Assembly: GCA_036784855.1 (NCBI GenBank)
Contig: JAZDSV010000002.1
Coordinates: forward strand, 1 to 64,000
Source of the DNA: Aphelidium insulamus
Taxonomy: Eukaryota > Aphelidiomycota > Aphelidea > Aphelidiaceae
DNA: 64,000 nucleotides
Direction of reading: 5' to 3'
Shown: in pieces, positions 44,639-55,088 of the stretch
How positions within the stretch are numbered: position 1 is the first letter of the stretch
How the letters are laid out: the number at the start of each line of letters is the position of its first letter
Notes under the pieces: model-generated
The model's database searches: none
The model's input: only the letters and a program-made list of their open reading frames with translations
What the model was told of the DNA's origin: nothing
Translations under genes and position numbers: made by a program

Positions 44639-46331
44639 ATGCCTGCCTTCTTCATCGGCCCTGTCATCATCAACTACGTGTACCCGGACGACTCGGACGC
44701 GCGTGGTTCGCGCTGGATCCGCAGCAATGCCACGGTTTTCGCCGGCACCACGCACCGTAAGCACATTGTGATTGCTGTGACAGTGCCGTGTAACGGTGAC
44801 TGACAGTGTCTCCTGATGCAGCCGTGGACATCATGATGGTGTCGTGGACGGACGTGGATCGCGAGGTGGTTGAACCCATGCCGACGTGCACCTACATCCT
44901 TGAAGGTCGCGTCACCACGCGTTCTTTCATGCTGGTGGAGGCAAGCCGTTTGCTCCCGCTGCATGGCGATCAGCGTACGTTTACTCACACGCATACACGT
45001 GTATACATGCATTCATACTGACACACAAAACTGCAGCGCCGTTCTCGCCGCGTATCTGTGGTGTGGGCGCGTACAACGGCCCCAGCAACACGGCAATCCA
45101 GATCGAAACGCCTCTGTACGCCAACAGCATTAGTGCCACTGTCACGGTACGATATGCTTTGATATATCTCGCAGTCACTGACTGGATACCGTCAGTTCGA
45201 GTGCGCCTACAACGTCACTCAGTATGGCAACATGGTGGTGAAGATGCATCGCCGCTCTGTGTTGTTCTTCAGCGGTACGTGCCCAGTGTTTTACTCTGTG
45301 TAATAACTAATCTGCTGTGCAGGCTGCCTGGGTGATGTTGTTGTTGCGGACAACACGGTGACAACGATCTGCCTCGATCCAACCGACTTCACGTTTGCAT
45401 CTGTCACTGGAGGACGTAATGTGATTGCCGCCGCTACGCCCGGTGTTACGTCGCCCGCTGCCAGCTCGCTGTGGAACTTCCGCCGACCTACGCAACCTGC
45501 GCCACGCGACTCTGACCCGTCTGAATTGTTGGCCCCGGCAGGTTCGTCTCGTGCAACGATTACATCGTCGCCGCTTCCACCAGCTACGCGCCGTGGTACT
45601 GCGGCAAAAGCTGATGCAATGGGAACCCCTGCTGTAACGGCCGAAGCAACCACTGCGGCATCCTCCACGGAACCGCCATTGGGTTTGTCGGCGAACAATG
45701 ACAAATTTTGGCGGACTTGCTCGAGCAGATCGATGCTCATGACAAAGAAGTTGCTGCAGAGGCGGCACGCACTGCCACAGCTACGCGTAAGACGGTAATT
45801 ACGCTGATTGACGATGCCGATGATGCTGACAACAGTGGTGGCGTGGACAATGATGCCGGCTCCAGCACTCAGCATGCCCAGCGTGCGCGCACCGCTGCCG
45901 AGAAGGGCAAGATGCCGTCACATGACTTTGTTGAAATTGTCGACCATCCACGCACTGCGGCCGAGAAGGGCAAGATTCCGGCACGTGACTTTGATGGCAG
46001 CACGCTTTCTGGGGACCCGAATGTCTCGGATGCGCTTCGAAACTTTCACAAAAATGCAGCGCCAAAACAATCAGCGCGTAGCACTGCTGCGGGCAAAGGG
46101 AAGACACCAACACGCAATTCTAATGCTGCTGGCCCAAGTCGTGCAATGTCCATGGCTGAAGCCAGCTGTAGCTCCTCCTCGGCTGACAGTGGTGTTGACA
46201 CACCTGTAATGCCCATTTCGGAAATAGTAACACCCGTCCCTGTTGCCAAGCGCAAACCGGCGCTTGCCGCCATGGGTTCCAGCAAGCAGCGCAAGGCAGC
46301 CACGCCGCGTCCAGAAAATGTGATCTGCTAA
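44639..46331 (+). CDS. Unrecognised multi-exon protein with OB-like N-terminal domain
   Basis: Exons 44639-44756, 44822-44974, 45037-45146, 45196-45274 and 45323-46331 form the gene. The N-terminal 150 residues alternate short strands (PAFFIGPVIINYVYPDDSDA, CTYILEGRVTTRSFMLVEAS, PRICGVGAYNGPSNTAIQIE, FECAYNVTQYGNMVVKMHRR, SVLFFSGCLGDVV), an OB-fold-like pattern; no family is recognised. The C-terminal half is disordered, Ala/Ser/Thr-rich, with three short repeats of RTAAEKGK[MI]P and a basic end. Near 45703 a run reads gacaaatttt where the frame needs one more A; otherwise the protein stops early. A decayed copy of exon 1 is at 20770. The leader is C/T- and CACTCACT-rich. Confidence 0.6.
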
Positions 46332-47067
46332 CGCTTCCGGATGAGATCACGTACGCACTTACAATACACAGCAATGCTTCATAGTAAATCAATGCTTCCA
46401 CAACAAAAATCTATTTTTTATGTTGTCTGTGTTGCTAAGCCAGTTCGTGTTTAATGTATAGTATACATTACCATTAAGAATACAGTATATGCTACAGTTG
46501 TATGGGAGGGGACAAAGGATGAATTGGAGGCGTGATTGCACACTGTCTGTGTATCACAAGCTCAATCAGAAAAATCTTCACTAAAATCCGTACAGACGTC
46601 AGTATGTAGTGTGTGCCTATTTGTTTTTGTGATCTGAGGTGTCGTACAGGCGGCGTAGCTCCGATTCGCCAGTTGTTAATTTGTGAATGCCCAATCAGAC
46701 AATTTTTTGTTACACTGGCGGAAAAAGTGGCAATCACTGTCAATTATCAAACTGTGCGCGCACACATTCTAAATTTGTGATCCACATCTCGGTACTGCGG
46801 ATCGCCCATATTACTGCATATTTTCTCCACGCATAACACCAACCGGAGCTAAGGAGCAACAGAGCTACAGTATTGCACAGCACGTTCTGGGCGGCGCTCA
46901 TTGCAGTGCACACATCATAAGGTATGCCAATATCTTCAGTTCTGTGCATCCCAAACTTATGTGCGCAGTTTCATCGCACACCGTTACGGCTACATCTTTC
47001 TCCACAACCAGGATTGTTGGGACAGTGACAACTATTGAGTGGCCACGGGTGGCATAGCTGGTATGTC
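46332..47067. other. Upstream flank of the Fanzor gene
   Basis: No gene seen. A near-palindrome aatgtatagtatacatt is at 46453-46469; a related tatagtatacattg word is at 13659. No matching inverted repeat was found downstream of the Fanzor, so transposon ends remain undefined. In the Fanzor frame a TGA at 47026 rules out an upstream extension. Confidence 0.4.
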
Positions 47068-49662
47068 ATGCATCAGATGTGTCACCTGATTACTAATATT
47101 CAGCAGCTGGCTGTCCATATGTCACGCAGACACTTGGAGCCAGTGCCTGGACGGTATCAGACAATTAAAACGCGACTCAAAACCATTTTACGCGCGGAAA
47201 ACGCTGAAGTTACTACTACCACAATTCAGCATGCTGTAACACGCGCCAATGGCATAGTGGTGCATGCATATCAATTCTTGAAGCTCTACCTTCTTCAGCT
47301 ATACAATGACGGGGCCGCGTTTCCACACATTGATGAGAATTTCATCATGTCGGTTATTCGAGTTGTTGCAATTCCGCCATTGGTACGGCATCGTCGTCCC
47401 ACAGCTGAGCATCGGGAACAGCTTGCCATGTTGCGCACATTTTACGACCAGCATTTTTGTGAAATTGCACCAGAGCAGAAAGATTATGTCCATCTAACCC
47501 AGGTCATGCAATACCTTGCAAAACAAATGGCAACAATGTACGATAACAACATCAAGAAACACTTTGTTGAATACGTGGAACGTTTTGTCAATGTTGTGTG
47601 GAACAAACATGCCAAAAGAGCCGCCATATATGCCCAGCATCCAGCGGGGCAACACCGAAAAGCTGCCATGCAAATGATGTGTGCGGAGCTGCGGCATGTC
47701 AAGGAAGATCTTCTTAATCCGGGCCGGCAAATGATGTGTGCAGAACAATACCACACATGGGTCCAGATTCAGCGCCTGAGAGTAATGCCACAACGACGAC
47801 TGCGCATGGATAGTGTCTATTATGATATCAAGGCATCACCACAATCTTACTTGCCAGCAATGATATATATGATGGAGGCAGTTGAAGCAAATAAGCTGCG
47901 CATGTTCAACGTGTTTCCGCTGCGCACCAGTATGGTTCCACGGCACATTCTCTTGGACACTACGGCATTGGCACGCATATGCGGGATAAAACAAGGACAA
48001 CATCTCACCCCCACAAGAAAAACACCGAATATGGGAGCAGCACTTAACTTGAACAAGAAGTGCTTCAAGTTGCGACACAATGCCGATGGGCATCTGAAGT
48101 ACAAGTACACATTTGACTATGAGATGCAGACGGATGGGGTAAGCTGCTCGCTGCTAATGCAACCCGTGGTCAGAGATGCTGCTGGTGATGATGGCATAGC
48201 TGTGGCAGCAGTTGAGGCTGGAGATGCAAATGATGCACGAGGCAATCAAGTAGCCAGTGCATGTATAAATGCAGTGGCAAATGAGAATGCCGCAGAGCAA
48301 GTGGCACTGGAGGCTGGCAGCATCAGCAATGATGAGGTAGCACTCCACAATGCTTCACAAGAGGGTGTGGCAGCTGGTGCCAATGATATGCAACGCAGAT
48401 CTGCACGTGGCAGAGGCAGAATGCAGGCAAGGTCACGCTCACCAATGGACATGCCAGCATCTGCACGTGGCAGATCAAGGTCAGTACATGGCATGGTCAC
48501 ACGCAGTCAGGCACAGAGAGGCAGTAGTCATGTGGCAGGCAGCAGTAGACTGGTGCATAGATATGGCGTGGGAGAAGTAGCACCTGGTATAGGCCAAGCA
48601 GCAGATTTTGGTAGACAAAGATCTGGAGACAGAAGTGGTAGACAAAGATCTGGAGACAGACGTGGAGCACACAGAGGTGGAGACAGACATGGAGCACACA
48701 GAGGTGGATACAGACGTGGTGTACATGGAGGTGGAGACAGACATGGTGCACATGGAGCTGAAGATGGACATGTTGGACATGGAGCTGGAGGGCATGAACA
48801 TGTCAGACATGCTGGACAAGTGCATGCTGAACCTGATGCATACATTGATGAAGTGGACAGTGCACCTCTGCGCAACAAAGACATTGTTGGAATTGATCCA
48901 AATATGGGCAACCTGCTGTACTGTGTGAGTGGTGCTGGGCCAGATCAGACCAAGTTTCGATACACTGCCAAGCAGCGCCAACACATGACACGACCAGAAC
49001 ATATGCGCTATCAATTATTGCACAACCTGGTACGCCCAATTGTTGCCGGACATCCAGTGAAGGAGTGGGAGCATGTCCTATCCGCCTACAACTCAAAGAC
49101 ACTCAACTTTGTGCAATTCCAGCAGTATGTGGCTGCCAAGAGTATTTTTGATGCATGGTGTGGCCCACAGTATGCACGCCCCAACAGCTACCGTGAACTG
49201 CGGCGCAAGCAGTTTAGTTTGCGTCAAAAGTCTGAAGCTATTATGCTCAATGGATTCCGGAACAAGTTTGGACCACCTGCTGACACCATTGTTGCCATTG
49301 GTGACTGGGCACAGCACCAGCACAGGCGCTATAAGGAACCCATCAAAGGCAAGGGGCTTCGCACCACGCTTCGCCGAGGTGGCTATATGGTGTACTTGGT
49401 TGATGAGCACCGGACAAGTGTTACGTGCAGTACATGCGGGCACCGACTGGAGAATCCACCACGACCTCCCATTATTGACTGTTGTCGGCCATACCGCACA
49501 ATCCGCGATGATGAATATTGTGTGCGATGGTGTCCAAATTGTGAGCATCCATGGGCACGTGACAGGAATGCTGCCACCAACATATATATTGCAGCACTCA
49601 GCGCAATACACAATGGTGCACGGCCGGTTCATCTACAGCATGGTGCACATGCAAACCAATAA
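47068..49662 (+). CDS. Fanzor (eukaryotic TnpB-like, presumptive RNA-guided endonuclease)
   Basis: Fanzors are eukaryotic relatives of transposon TnpB and Cas12; characterised members cut DNA guided by a noncoding RNA encoded next to the gene. This is a single exon of 864 residues from ATG 47068; the frame is open from a TTG at 47035. N-terminal segments typical of the family: IKKHFVEYVERFVNVVWNKH, SYLPAMIYMMEAVEANKLRM, FNVFPLRTSMVPRHILLDTT, FDYEMQTDGVSCSLLMQPVV. A basic low-complexity linker (about 430-600) contains seven 9-residue repeats. RuvC-I is VGIDPNMGNLLYCV (Asp610) with KFRYTAKQRQ. The RuvC-II position reads AIGDWAQHQHR with no Glu; Glu780 in LVDEHRTSVTCSTCG fits the shifted Glu of Fanzors. 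The zinc finger is Cys787/790 and Cys822/825. RuvC-III is RDRNAATNIY (Asp832). It is intronless amid intron-rich genes. Confidence 0.93.
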   Translation: MHQMCHLITNIQQLAVHMSRRHLEPVPGRYQTIKTRLKTILRAENAEVTTTTIQHAVTRANGIVVHAYQFLKLYLLQLYNDGAAFPHIDENFIMSVIRVVAIPPLVRHRRPTAEHREQLAMLRTFYDQHFCEIAPEQKDYVHLTQVMQYLAKQMATMYDNNIKKHFVEYVERFVNVVWNKHAKRAAIYAQHPAGQHRKAAMQMMCAELRHVKEDLLNPGRQMMCAEQYHTWVQIQRLRVMPQRRLRMDSVYYDIKASPQSYLPAMIYMMEAVEANKLRMFNVFPLRTSMVPRHILLDTTALARICGIKQGQHLTPTRKTPNMGAALNLNKKCFKLRHNADGHLKYKYTFDYEMQTDGVSCSLLMQPVVRDAAGDDGIAVAAVEAGDANDARGNQVASACINAVANENAAEQVALEAGSISNDEVALHNASQEGVAAGANDMQRRSARGRGRMQARSRSPMDMPASARGRSRSVHGMVTRSQAQRGSSHVAGSSRLVHRYGVGEVAPGIGQAADFGRQRSGDRSGRQRSGDRRGAHRGGDRHGAHRGGYRRGVHGGGDRHGAHGAEDGHVGHGAGGHEHVRHAGQVHAEPDAYIDEVDSAPLRNKDIVGIDPNMGNLLYCVSGAGPDQTKFRYTAKQRQHMTRPEHMRYQLLHNLVRPIVAGHPVKEWEHVLSAYNSKTLNFVQFQQYVAAKSIFDAWCGPQYARPNSYRELRRKQFSLRQKSEAIMLNGFRNKFGPPADTIVAIGDWAQHQHRRYKEPIKGKGLRTTLRRGGYMVYLVDEHRTSVTCSTCGHRLENPPRPPIIDCCRPYRTIRDDEYCVRWCPNCEHPWARDRNAATNIYIAALSAIHNGARPVHLQHGAHANQ
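48610..48798 (+). repeat. 27-bp coding minisatellite, seven units, inside the Fanzor
   Basis: Seven tandem 27-bp units encode a 9-residue repeat, consensus G-x-[QH]-[RG]-[SG]-G-D-R-[RH] (GRQRSGDRS, GRQRSGDRR, GAHRGGDRH, GAHRGGYRR, GVHGGGDRH, then two decayed units). It covers residues 515-577 and ends 32 residues before the RuvC-I aspartate. Confidence 0.9.
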
Positions 49663-50153
49663 GGGATTATTGGAGGCCAGACGAGGGCCAACTCTTACCG
49701 TTGTTTCAACTAGTAAATATACAAAGGGTGTCAAGTTATTTAATGTGTCATTTAGACAGTATCTAAATTGTATATGTCTTTTTCTTCGGCACCAGCAAAG
49801 TCAAGACTGGTTGGAAGTCATGCTGGCGTGCATAATTCTTTTCTCTTTATCCCATACGCCCACTCCACTACTTTCATAGCGCTCATATGTACTAAGTATG
49901 TACATTGCTCGGTGCTTGCCTTCCAAATATTTTTTTTCAACTTTCTCAAGTGGCTCTGCATACCATATTACGATATTGCGACACTGCATTATTGCATGCA
50001 TAACACCCTGAAAGCTGCCAACAACCCAAGCCCCTAGCTGGCAACCCTAATGCGTATCGGTTACACACGCTGGCGGCCGAAACACACAGTCGACACACAG
50101 TGGGCGGACGCAGTTCATCTCTCCCGTAGCCCGCCATCAAACAGGCTGTGCAT
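49663..50153. other. 3' flank of the Fanzor; candidate guide-RNA region
   Basis: No protein gene seen. In known Fanzor loci the guide RNA is encoded at the 3' end of the ORF and its UTR, so the fold and conservation of about 49600-49900 are of interest. I could not define a structure or a boundary by eye. Confidence 0.35.
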
Positions 50154-52450
50154 ATGGATGCAGCAACGGCGGACGGCGGCCAGGAACTGCTGGCCGAGTA
50201 CAGAACTGCATCGCAGTGGCCCGCCACTGCCGACGCCGACAATCAGCCACAAGATGAAGATATAGCCCCGCGGCAGCAGTTGATATGCGTGCGGCGCAAA
50301 AACTGGCTGGGAGTCGAATGCGACCGCAACTCACGCATCGTCACAACCAGCATGTCGCACTATCTGCATCGGTTCCACGCGGAACACGGCTCCATGCTGC
50401 AGCGAGGCATTGCTTTCTTGCTGCGGTCAATGGCAGCATTGCACCGTCCACCGACACGTTCCGCAGATATGGTGTACCTGGAGAAACGTAAACAATCTAT
50501 GGGCCAAGCGCCGCGGCAATTAGAAGATGTAAAGTGGCGTTCGCGTGCCGCGTCTCGGCCCATTTCGATACCAAGCGTGGTGTCTCTACCCATCACTGCG
50601 GAAGCTATACCGCTGGCAGATTGCTGGCACGACAAGTGTCCCAATGCGCTGCTGGAATCGTTGTCGCGTCAAGAAATCCGGCGCCAAGACGCAATCTATG
50701 AGTTGATAGCGACAGAGCGTGACTATGTTCGTGACGTTGAGATGTTGCTGCGGGTGCGTGGTTTGTCTACCTGCTACACTACTGGTATATCTATTATATA
50801 TCACGTCTGCAGCTGTTTCTTTTGCCGCTTCGAAAGAGTCGCATTTTGTCGTTGAAGGAAACGGAGCAGCTGTTCAGCAACTTGGAGTCGCTTCTTCCTG
50901 TCAACAAGGCGCTGCTTCGTGGCATGGAAGAACGCGTTGGCATCGATATGTACGTCGCGGCGGTCGGTGATATTGTTCTCAAAACGGTACGTCGGATGGT
51001 ATTTACATATAAATATATACACTTGTTTTAATTGATGTGCTAGGTTGGCTACTACAAACTGTACGCATTTTACTGCTCCAACTACGCGAATGCACAGCTG
51101 TTTCTGCAGAACCATCCGTCGCCAGCATTTCAGAAGTTCGTAGAGGTTTGTTTCGCGGCACCGTACGACGCTGGCTGTAAACTAACGTATACTGCGATTA
51201 GAAGCAGCAGGCCGACCCAGAACTGCGCCGATTATCTCTTGGATGCTACCTTATTAAACCGGTGCAGCGTATTTGCAAGTATTCGCTTCTATTCGAGGTA
51301 TGTACATTGGGGCTGTATTGGTGTGGCAATAATTAAATATTGCCATTGCAAAAAAATATATTTAATTAAATAATTGAACCACAGGCGATTCTTAACAACA
51401 CGGAAAGCTCTCATCCGGACAGCGGCCACTTGCGCGAGACAATAGATCAACTTGCTCATGTCCTCAGTGCCGTGAATGCCGGCGCCTCCATGGCAGAAAA
51501 TATACATCGCGTGGTGGAGGTGTCGCATTCCTTTGTTGTGGTAGGCGGCACTTTCTTGGATGTACTGTGGCCACACACTATACGTTGACATGTAGAAATT
51601 GGACATTATCGAGCCGACGCGTCGACTCGTCAAAGAGGGTGCCATGAATTGTCTGCACACCAAATCGAATGGACAAGTTGTGGCAAAGCCTGTGCACGTA
51701 TTCCTCTTGAACGACATCATCATAATTGCACGGAAGCGGCACGGAAAATTTCACATCGTGCGACTGTCCCAGCTTGAGAATGTCTTGTTCATATCGCTAG
51801 CCAACTCGCCAAATTTGCCTTGCTCCGATGGCACCCCGGCAGACGAACAGTTGGCCGATGTGCACGACACTAGCGGCCAGTCCAACCCAAGCACGGCCGG
51901 AACACGGTCCTGGTGCGAGCCATCATCAGGTCGGCCAAAGTGCTTCCAGTTGCTCTGTGACGGCCGCGGCAAGTTCACACTGGTGGTGGACACTGCTGTC
52001 GAGTACATGGATTGGGTGGAGTGTCTGCGAAAGTATTTGGCGATTGCGGCCAGCAAGCACTCCAACTCCATGGCGACCGCCTCACTTGCTCTCCATTCTG
52101 GTTCTGTTTTCCGTGACAGTGTGTACCGGCGAAAGAATTCCATGTTCTTACAATCGTCGGCAGTACGTGGCGCAATTGCTCCAGTGACCGGAACAACGGA
52201 TCGCCTCATTGTTCCTCCAGCAATCGTTGAAGAGTCTGGACTGTCCTCGGGAAATGCGACAAAGCGTCACTTGCTGCACGCTGGCGATAGGCGCAAAATT
52301 GTATACGGAGCGGGAACGCTTACTAGTGGACTGACAGCAAGCGCGACCATCTCTCTGCCACCGAAAAGTAGTACGAGTGAGCACACCTCTACTCGCCGCA
52401 CTTCAAAAGCACAAACAGTGCTGCGGCAAAGTTTGGACCACAATGTATAA
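50154..52450 (+). CDS. Rho-family guanine nucleotide exchange factor (DH-PH)
   Basis: DH-PH proteins load GTP on Rho/Cdc42 GTPases to control polarity and actin. The start is ATG 50154 (MDAATADGGQ). The DH domain spans several exons: RQDAIYELIATERDYVRDVE (CR1), EQLFSNLESLLPVNKALLRG, YYKLYAFYCSNYANAQLFLQ, LRRLSLGCYLIKPVQRICKY (CR3, with the KPVQRI..Y signature). A PH-like domain follows: IIEPTRRLVKEGAMNCLHTK, VHVFLLNDIIIIARKRHGKF, KCFQLLCDGRGKFTLVVDTA, YMDWVECLRKYLA. The C-terminus is disordered. Exon 1 ends at 50753 and exon 2 covers 50813-50986. N-terminal 180 residues include a possible DEP-like segment (FLLRSMAALHRPPTRSADMV), not confirmed. Confidence 0.9.
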
Positions 52451-52616
52451 TAGCAATGTATATATATGAGCACGGTAAAGTGACACGTAACAAGTTCACT
52501 TGCACCGCAAGTTTGTCAGATTCCACGACTATATATATATATATATATATATGTATGTAGCAGCTACGGAAGATAGCATTATGCCAACAGATTGTCACTG
52601 TATTGCGTCCTCATCA

Positions 52617-54166
52617 TTACTGCTTGGATGACTTGCGAGTAGTGGCCGCCAGCCGCTCTCGGATATTCGGCCGAGACTTTGCGGCCGGTATCGGTTGATG
52701 CCGGGCAGAGGAAAGGCTATTAGTATATTAGAGATATTAGACGATTTAACGAACGGAGAGCACATCGTACCTCGGCTGTTGTGGCTTTTTGGTCGGGCTC
52801 CACGGCAGGGACTTTTCTTCAATGGTGCACTGCCGTTTGGACACATGAGCCCGCTCCGGGCTGACGCAAACCTTTTCAAAGGTGCTTAGTAAATTTGTCG
52901 GGCTCTTGCTGGGTGAATTGTGAGCGGGGCGCCCCGAGCGGGTCACGCGAGTCGTCACATCCGGCGACGATGATGATGATGCTCCGTATCCGGCAGCGTT
53001 GAAGCGAACGGGCGATGTGGGCAGCGATGATGCCATCATATTGACATCTCCACCACCGCTGCGGTACGACGAAAACTTGGCTCTCGATTTTGGCGAGAAC
53101 ATTGATGACGCTGCATCCACAAAATGGTCCGAACCTCCGTTGTTGTGGACCATGGCTGCGTCAGGTTCGGTTCCTTGCATGATCTGTGGGGGAGCGGTAT
53201 TGATTGCCGATGGAGCAGCATCCTCCTTGCTCTCCAGCAAAAACATTGTGAACTGACCACCGCACCGCGCCCAGAAACACTTGCGCGTTTTCAAATCAAC
53301 ACGAAATGGAGTTGGCTCATCCGCCATGTCTTCATTGCCCAGCTGGTAGCAATGTCCAGATCCCCAGGTGTACAGCTTTCCCGCCGACGTTACTGCCACG
53401 GAGAATCGAGACTGTGCGTCCACGGCGATTATGTGTTCCTTCTGCGTCACTGGCGAGTGACCATCGTCGTCTCCGCCATTCGTGCTGTAGAGCGGCGGCA
53501 CTTCTCGCGGCCACGGCTGATATTTCAATTTGAAAGCATCCCGATCGGCAAGTCCGACAGGCACATCGCCATGCGGCTTATGGGGGGAATTCTCGGCGGA
53601 TGAAATAGCGCTGCTCGACGGCGATGCTTGCGTGTGGCTACGTAAAAGTTGTTCAATGGGAAGTTGGTCGCGATAGTCTCCAAATAACGGCCGATCCCCC
53701 TCGAATCCCAATTGACCCTCCAAATTGGCGCCTACACAGCACCGATCAATAAGAACATATAGCAAGCAAACATGCAAATGGCACTAACCCCAGGAGAATA
53801 TGCGACCGTCTGCCGAGACCGCGAGAGAATGCGACTCACCGGCTGCAATGTCGACAATGGGCGGTAGAGGTTGCATCTGACCGTCACCGTGGCGTATATA
53901 GTACTCAACTCGCTCTGGTCCATTCAAATGGGACTCGGTATCACCCAGACCAAGCTGGCCACAATTGTTACAGCCGAGAGCGTACAGCTCTCCGCGAGAG
54001 TTGATGTAGAGTGTGTGGTAGGCGCCACCAGTGATGCGAATAATATTGTGCAGCGTCTTATTGCGTCTGGCACGTATCGGATACGGTTCAAGATAATTTT
54101 TAAATCGCGAGCTGGCCTGTTGCCACGTTTTAATTCATGCAATGCAAATATCGACTATATGTATGC

Positions 54167-54200
<34 letters not shown>

Positions 54201-55039
54201 TCATAATGCAAGAATATAATTGTAAATCGTACTCGGTGGCCCAATTGCATTTCATCATTGGCACCAAAGGCCCATAGCGTGTCGTCTTCAGCCACGGCAA
54301 AAATGTGGTTCTCGCCGCTGCCGAGCAGGACAATTTTTTTGGTGCCGAACGCGAATATCCGTGTGGGTTTTCGCTGGGACTGTTTTTCCAAACTCTTGCT
54401 AAAGCCCAGCACGCCACTTGGATCGCGAAATGAGCCCCACGCGTAAACATGGCCGGCATCGGTCAAGACTGCGGAAAAGGAATCTGCACAGACCATCTAC
54501 ACGGACATATGTATGAGATATATATATATATGTATGCATGTAAAATGATGCATTTTCAACAAGGACTCCAGCCAACTTGCCTGCACCACTGATACGTCCT
54601 TGCCAGACTCATCATCACGGATTTCAACCAGGTTGGGTGCCCACGCCTCATTTCCCTTCAATTTGGCGTCGGCATCATCGTCGTCGCTGTCACTGTCGTC
54701 ACCGGCAGCTGCATGCGGCAAGTCCTCGTCCGTCACACGTCCCAGGGCACCCTGGTCATTCACGCCCCAAGACCAGACGCGTCCCAGCCGGTCTAGAGCC
54801 AGTGTGTGCTGTCCACCACACTCCACCGCCACAATGCCGACGCTATTCAGATCGTTCACTTTGACATTGCCGGGTTTGCGGCGTTCATGCACGGCACTGC
54901 CCAGGCCCAGCTCCCCCGCCACCGCCGATCCAAACACAAACACCTGCCCACTCTTGGCTGGTGGAGGCACGTGTGACCGCGGTGTGGCCAGCGTCATGCC
55001 GCCGCCCCGAACGACAATTTGTGCCAGCGCTGCTTCCAT
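52617..55039 (-). CDS. RCC1/Pim1-type Ran guanine nucleotide exchange factor
   Basis: RCC1 is the chromatin-bound exchange factor for Ran. Minus-strand exons encode RCC1 repeats: GQVFVFGSAVAGELGLGS, CGGQHTLALDRLGRVWSWGV, NDQGALGRV, DSFSAVLTDAGHVYAWGSFR, GENHIFAVAEDDTLWAFGAN, DEMQLGHRV, GGAYHTLYINSRGELYALGC, NNCGQLGLGD, AAGESHSLAVSADGRIFSWG, ANLEGQLGF, SRFSVAVTSAGKLYTWGSGH, CYQLGNED. Nuclear position is supported by a C-terminal basic, Ser/Pro-rich tail (KKPQQPR, then a final lysine/arginine-rich exon ending at 52617). An acidic insert (DDSDSDDDDAD) sits in an early repeat. I take MEAALAQ at 55039 as start because the more upstream MEWGPT lies in the duplicated promoter block. Several introns contain (TA)n tracts (for example 54170-54195). 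Confidence 0.88.
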
Positions 55040-55088
55040 TGATGTGTTTATTAATGTTTGCAGAATAATTGCGCGTGTGCTGATTGTT

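Noticed and set aside
46453-46469. Near-palindrome as a Fanzor transposon end
   Set aside because: No inverted partner or target duplication found on the other side; a similar word elsewhere is AT-rich and may be chance.
47035-47067. TTG at 47035 as the Fanzor start
   Set aside because: It is only the first codon after an in-frame stop; the first ATG is at 47068 and a eukaryotic start is expected there.
53124-53603. 159-codon plus-strand ORF over the RCC1 gene
   Set aside because: Antisense shadow of well-supported RCC1 repeats.
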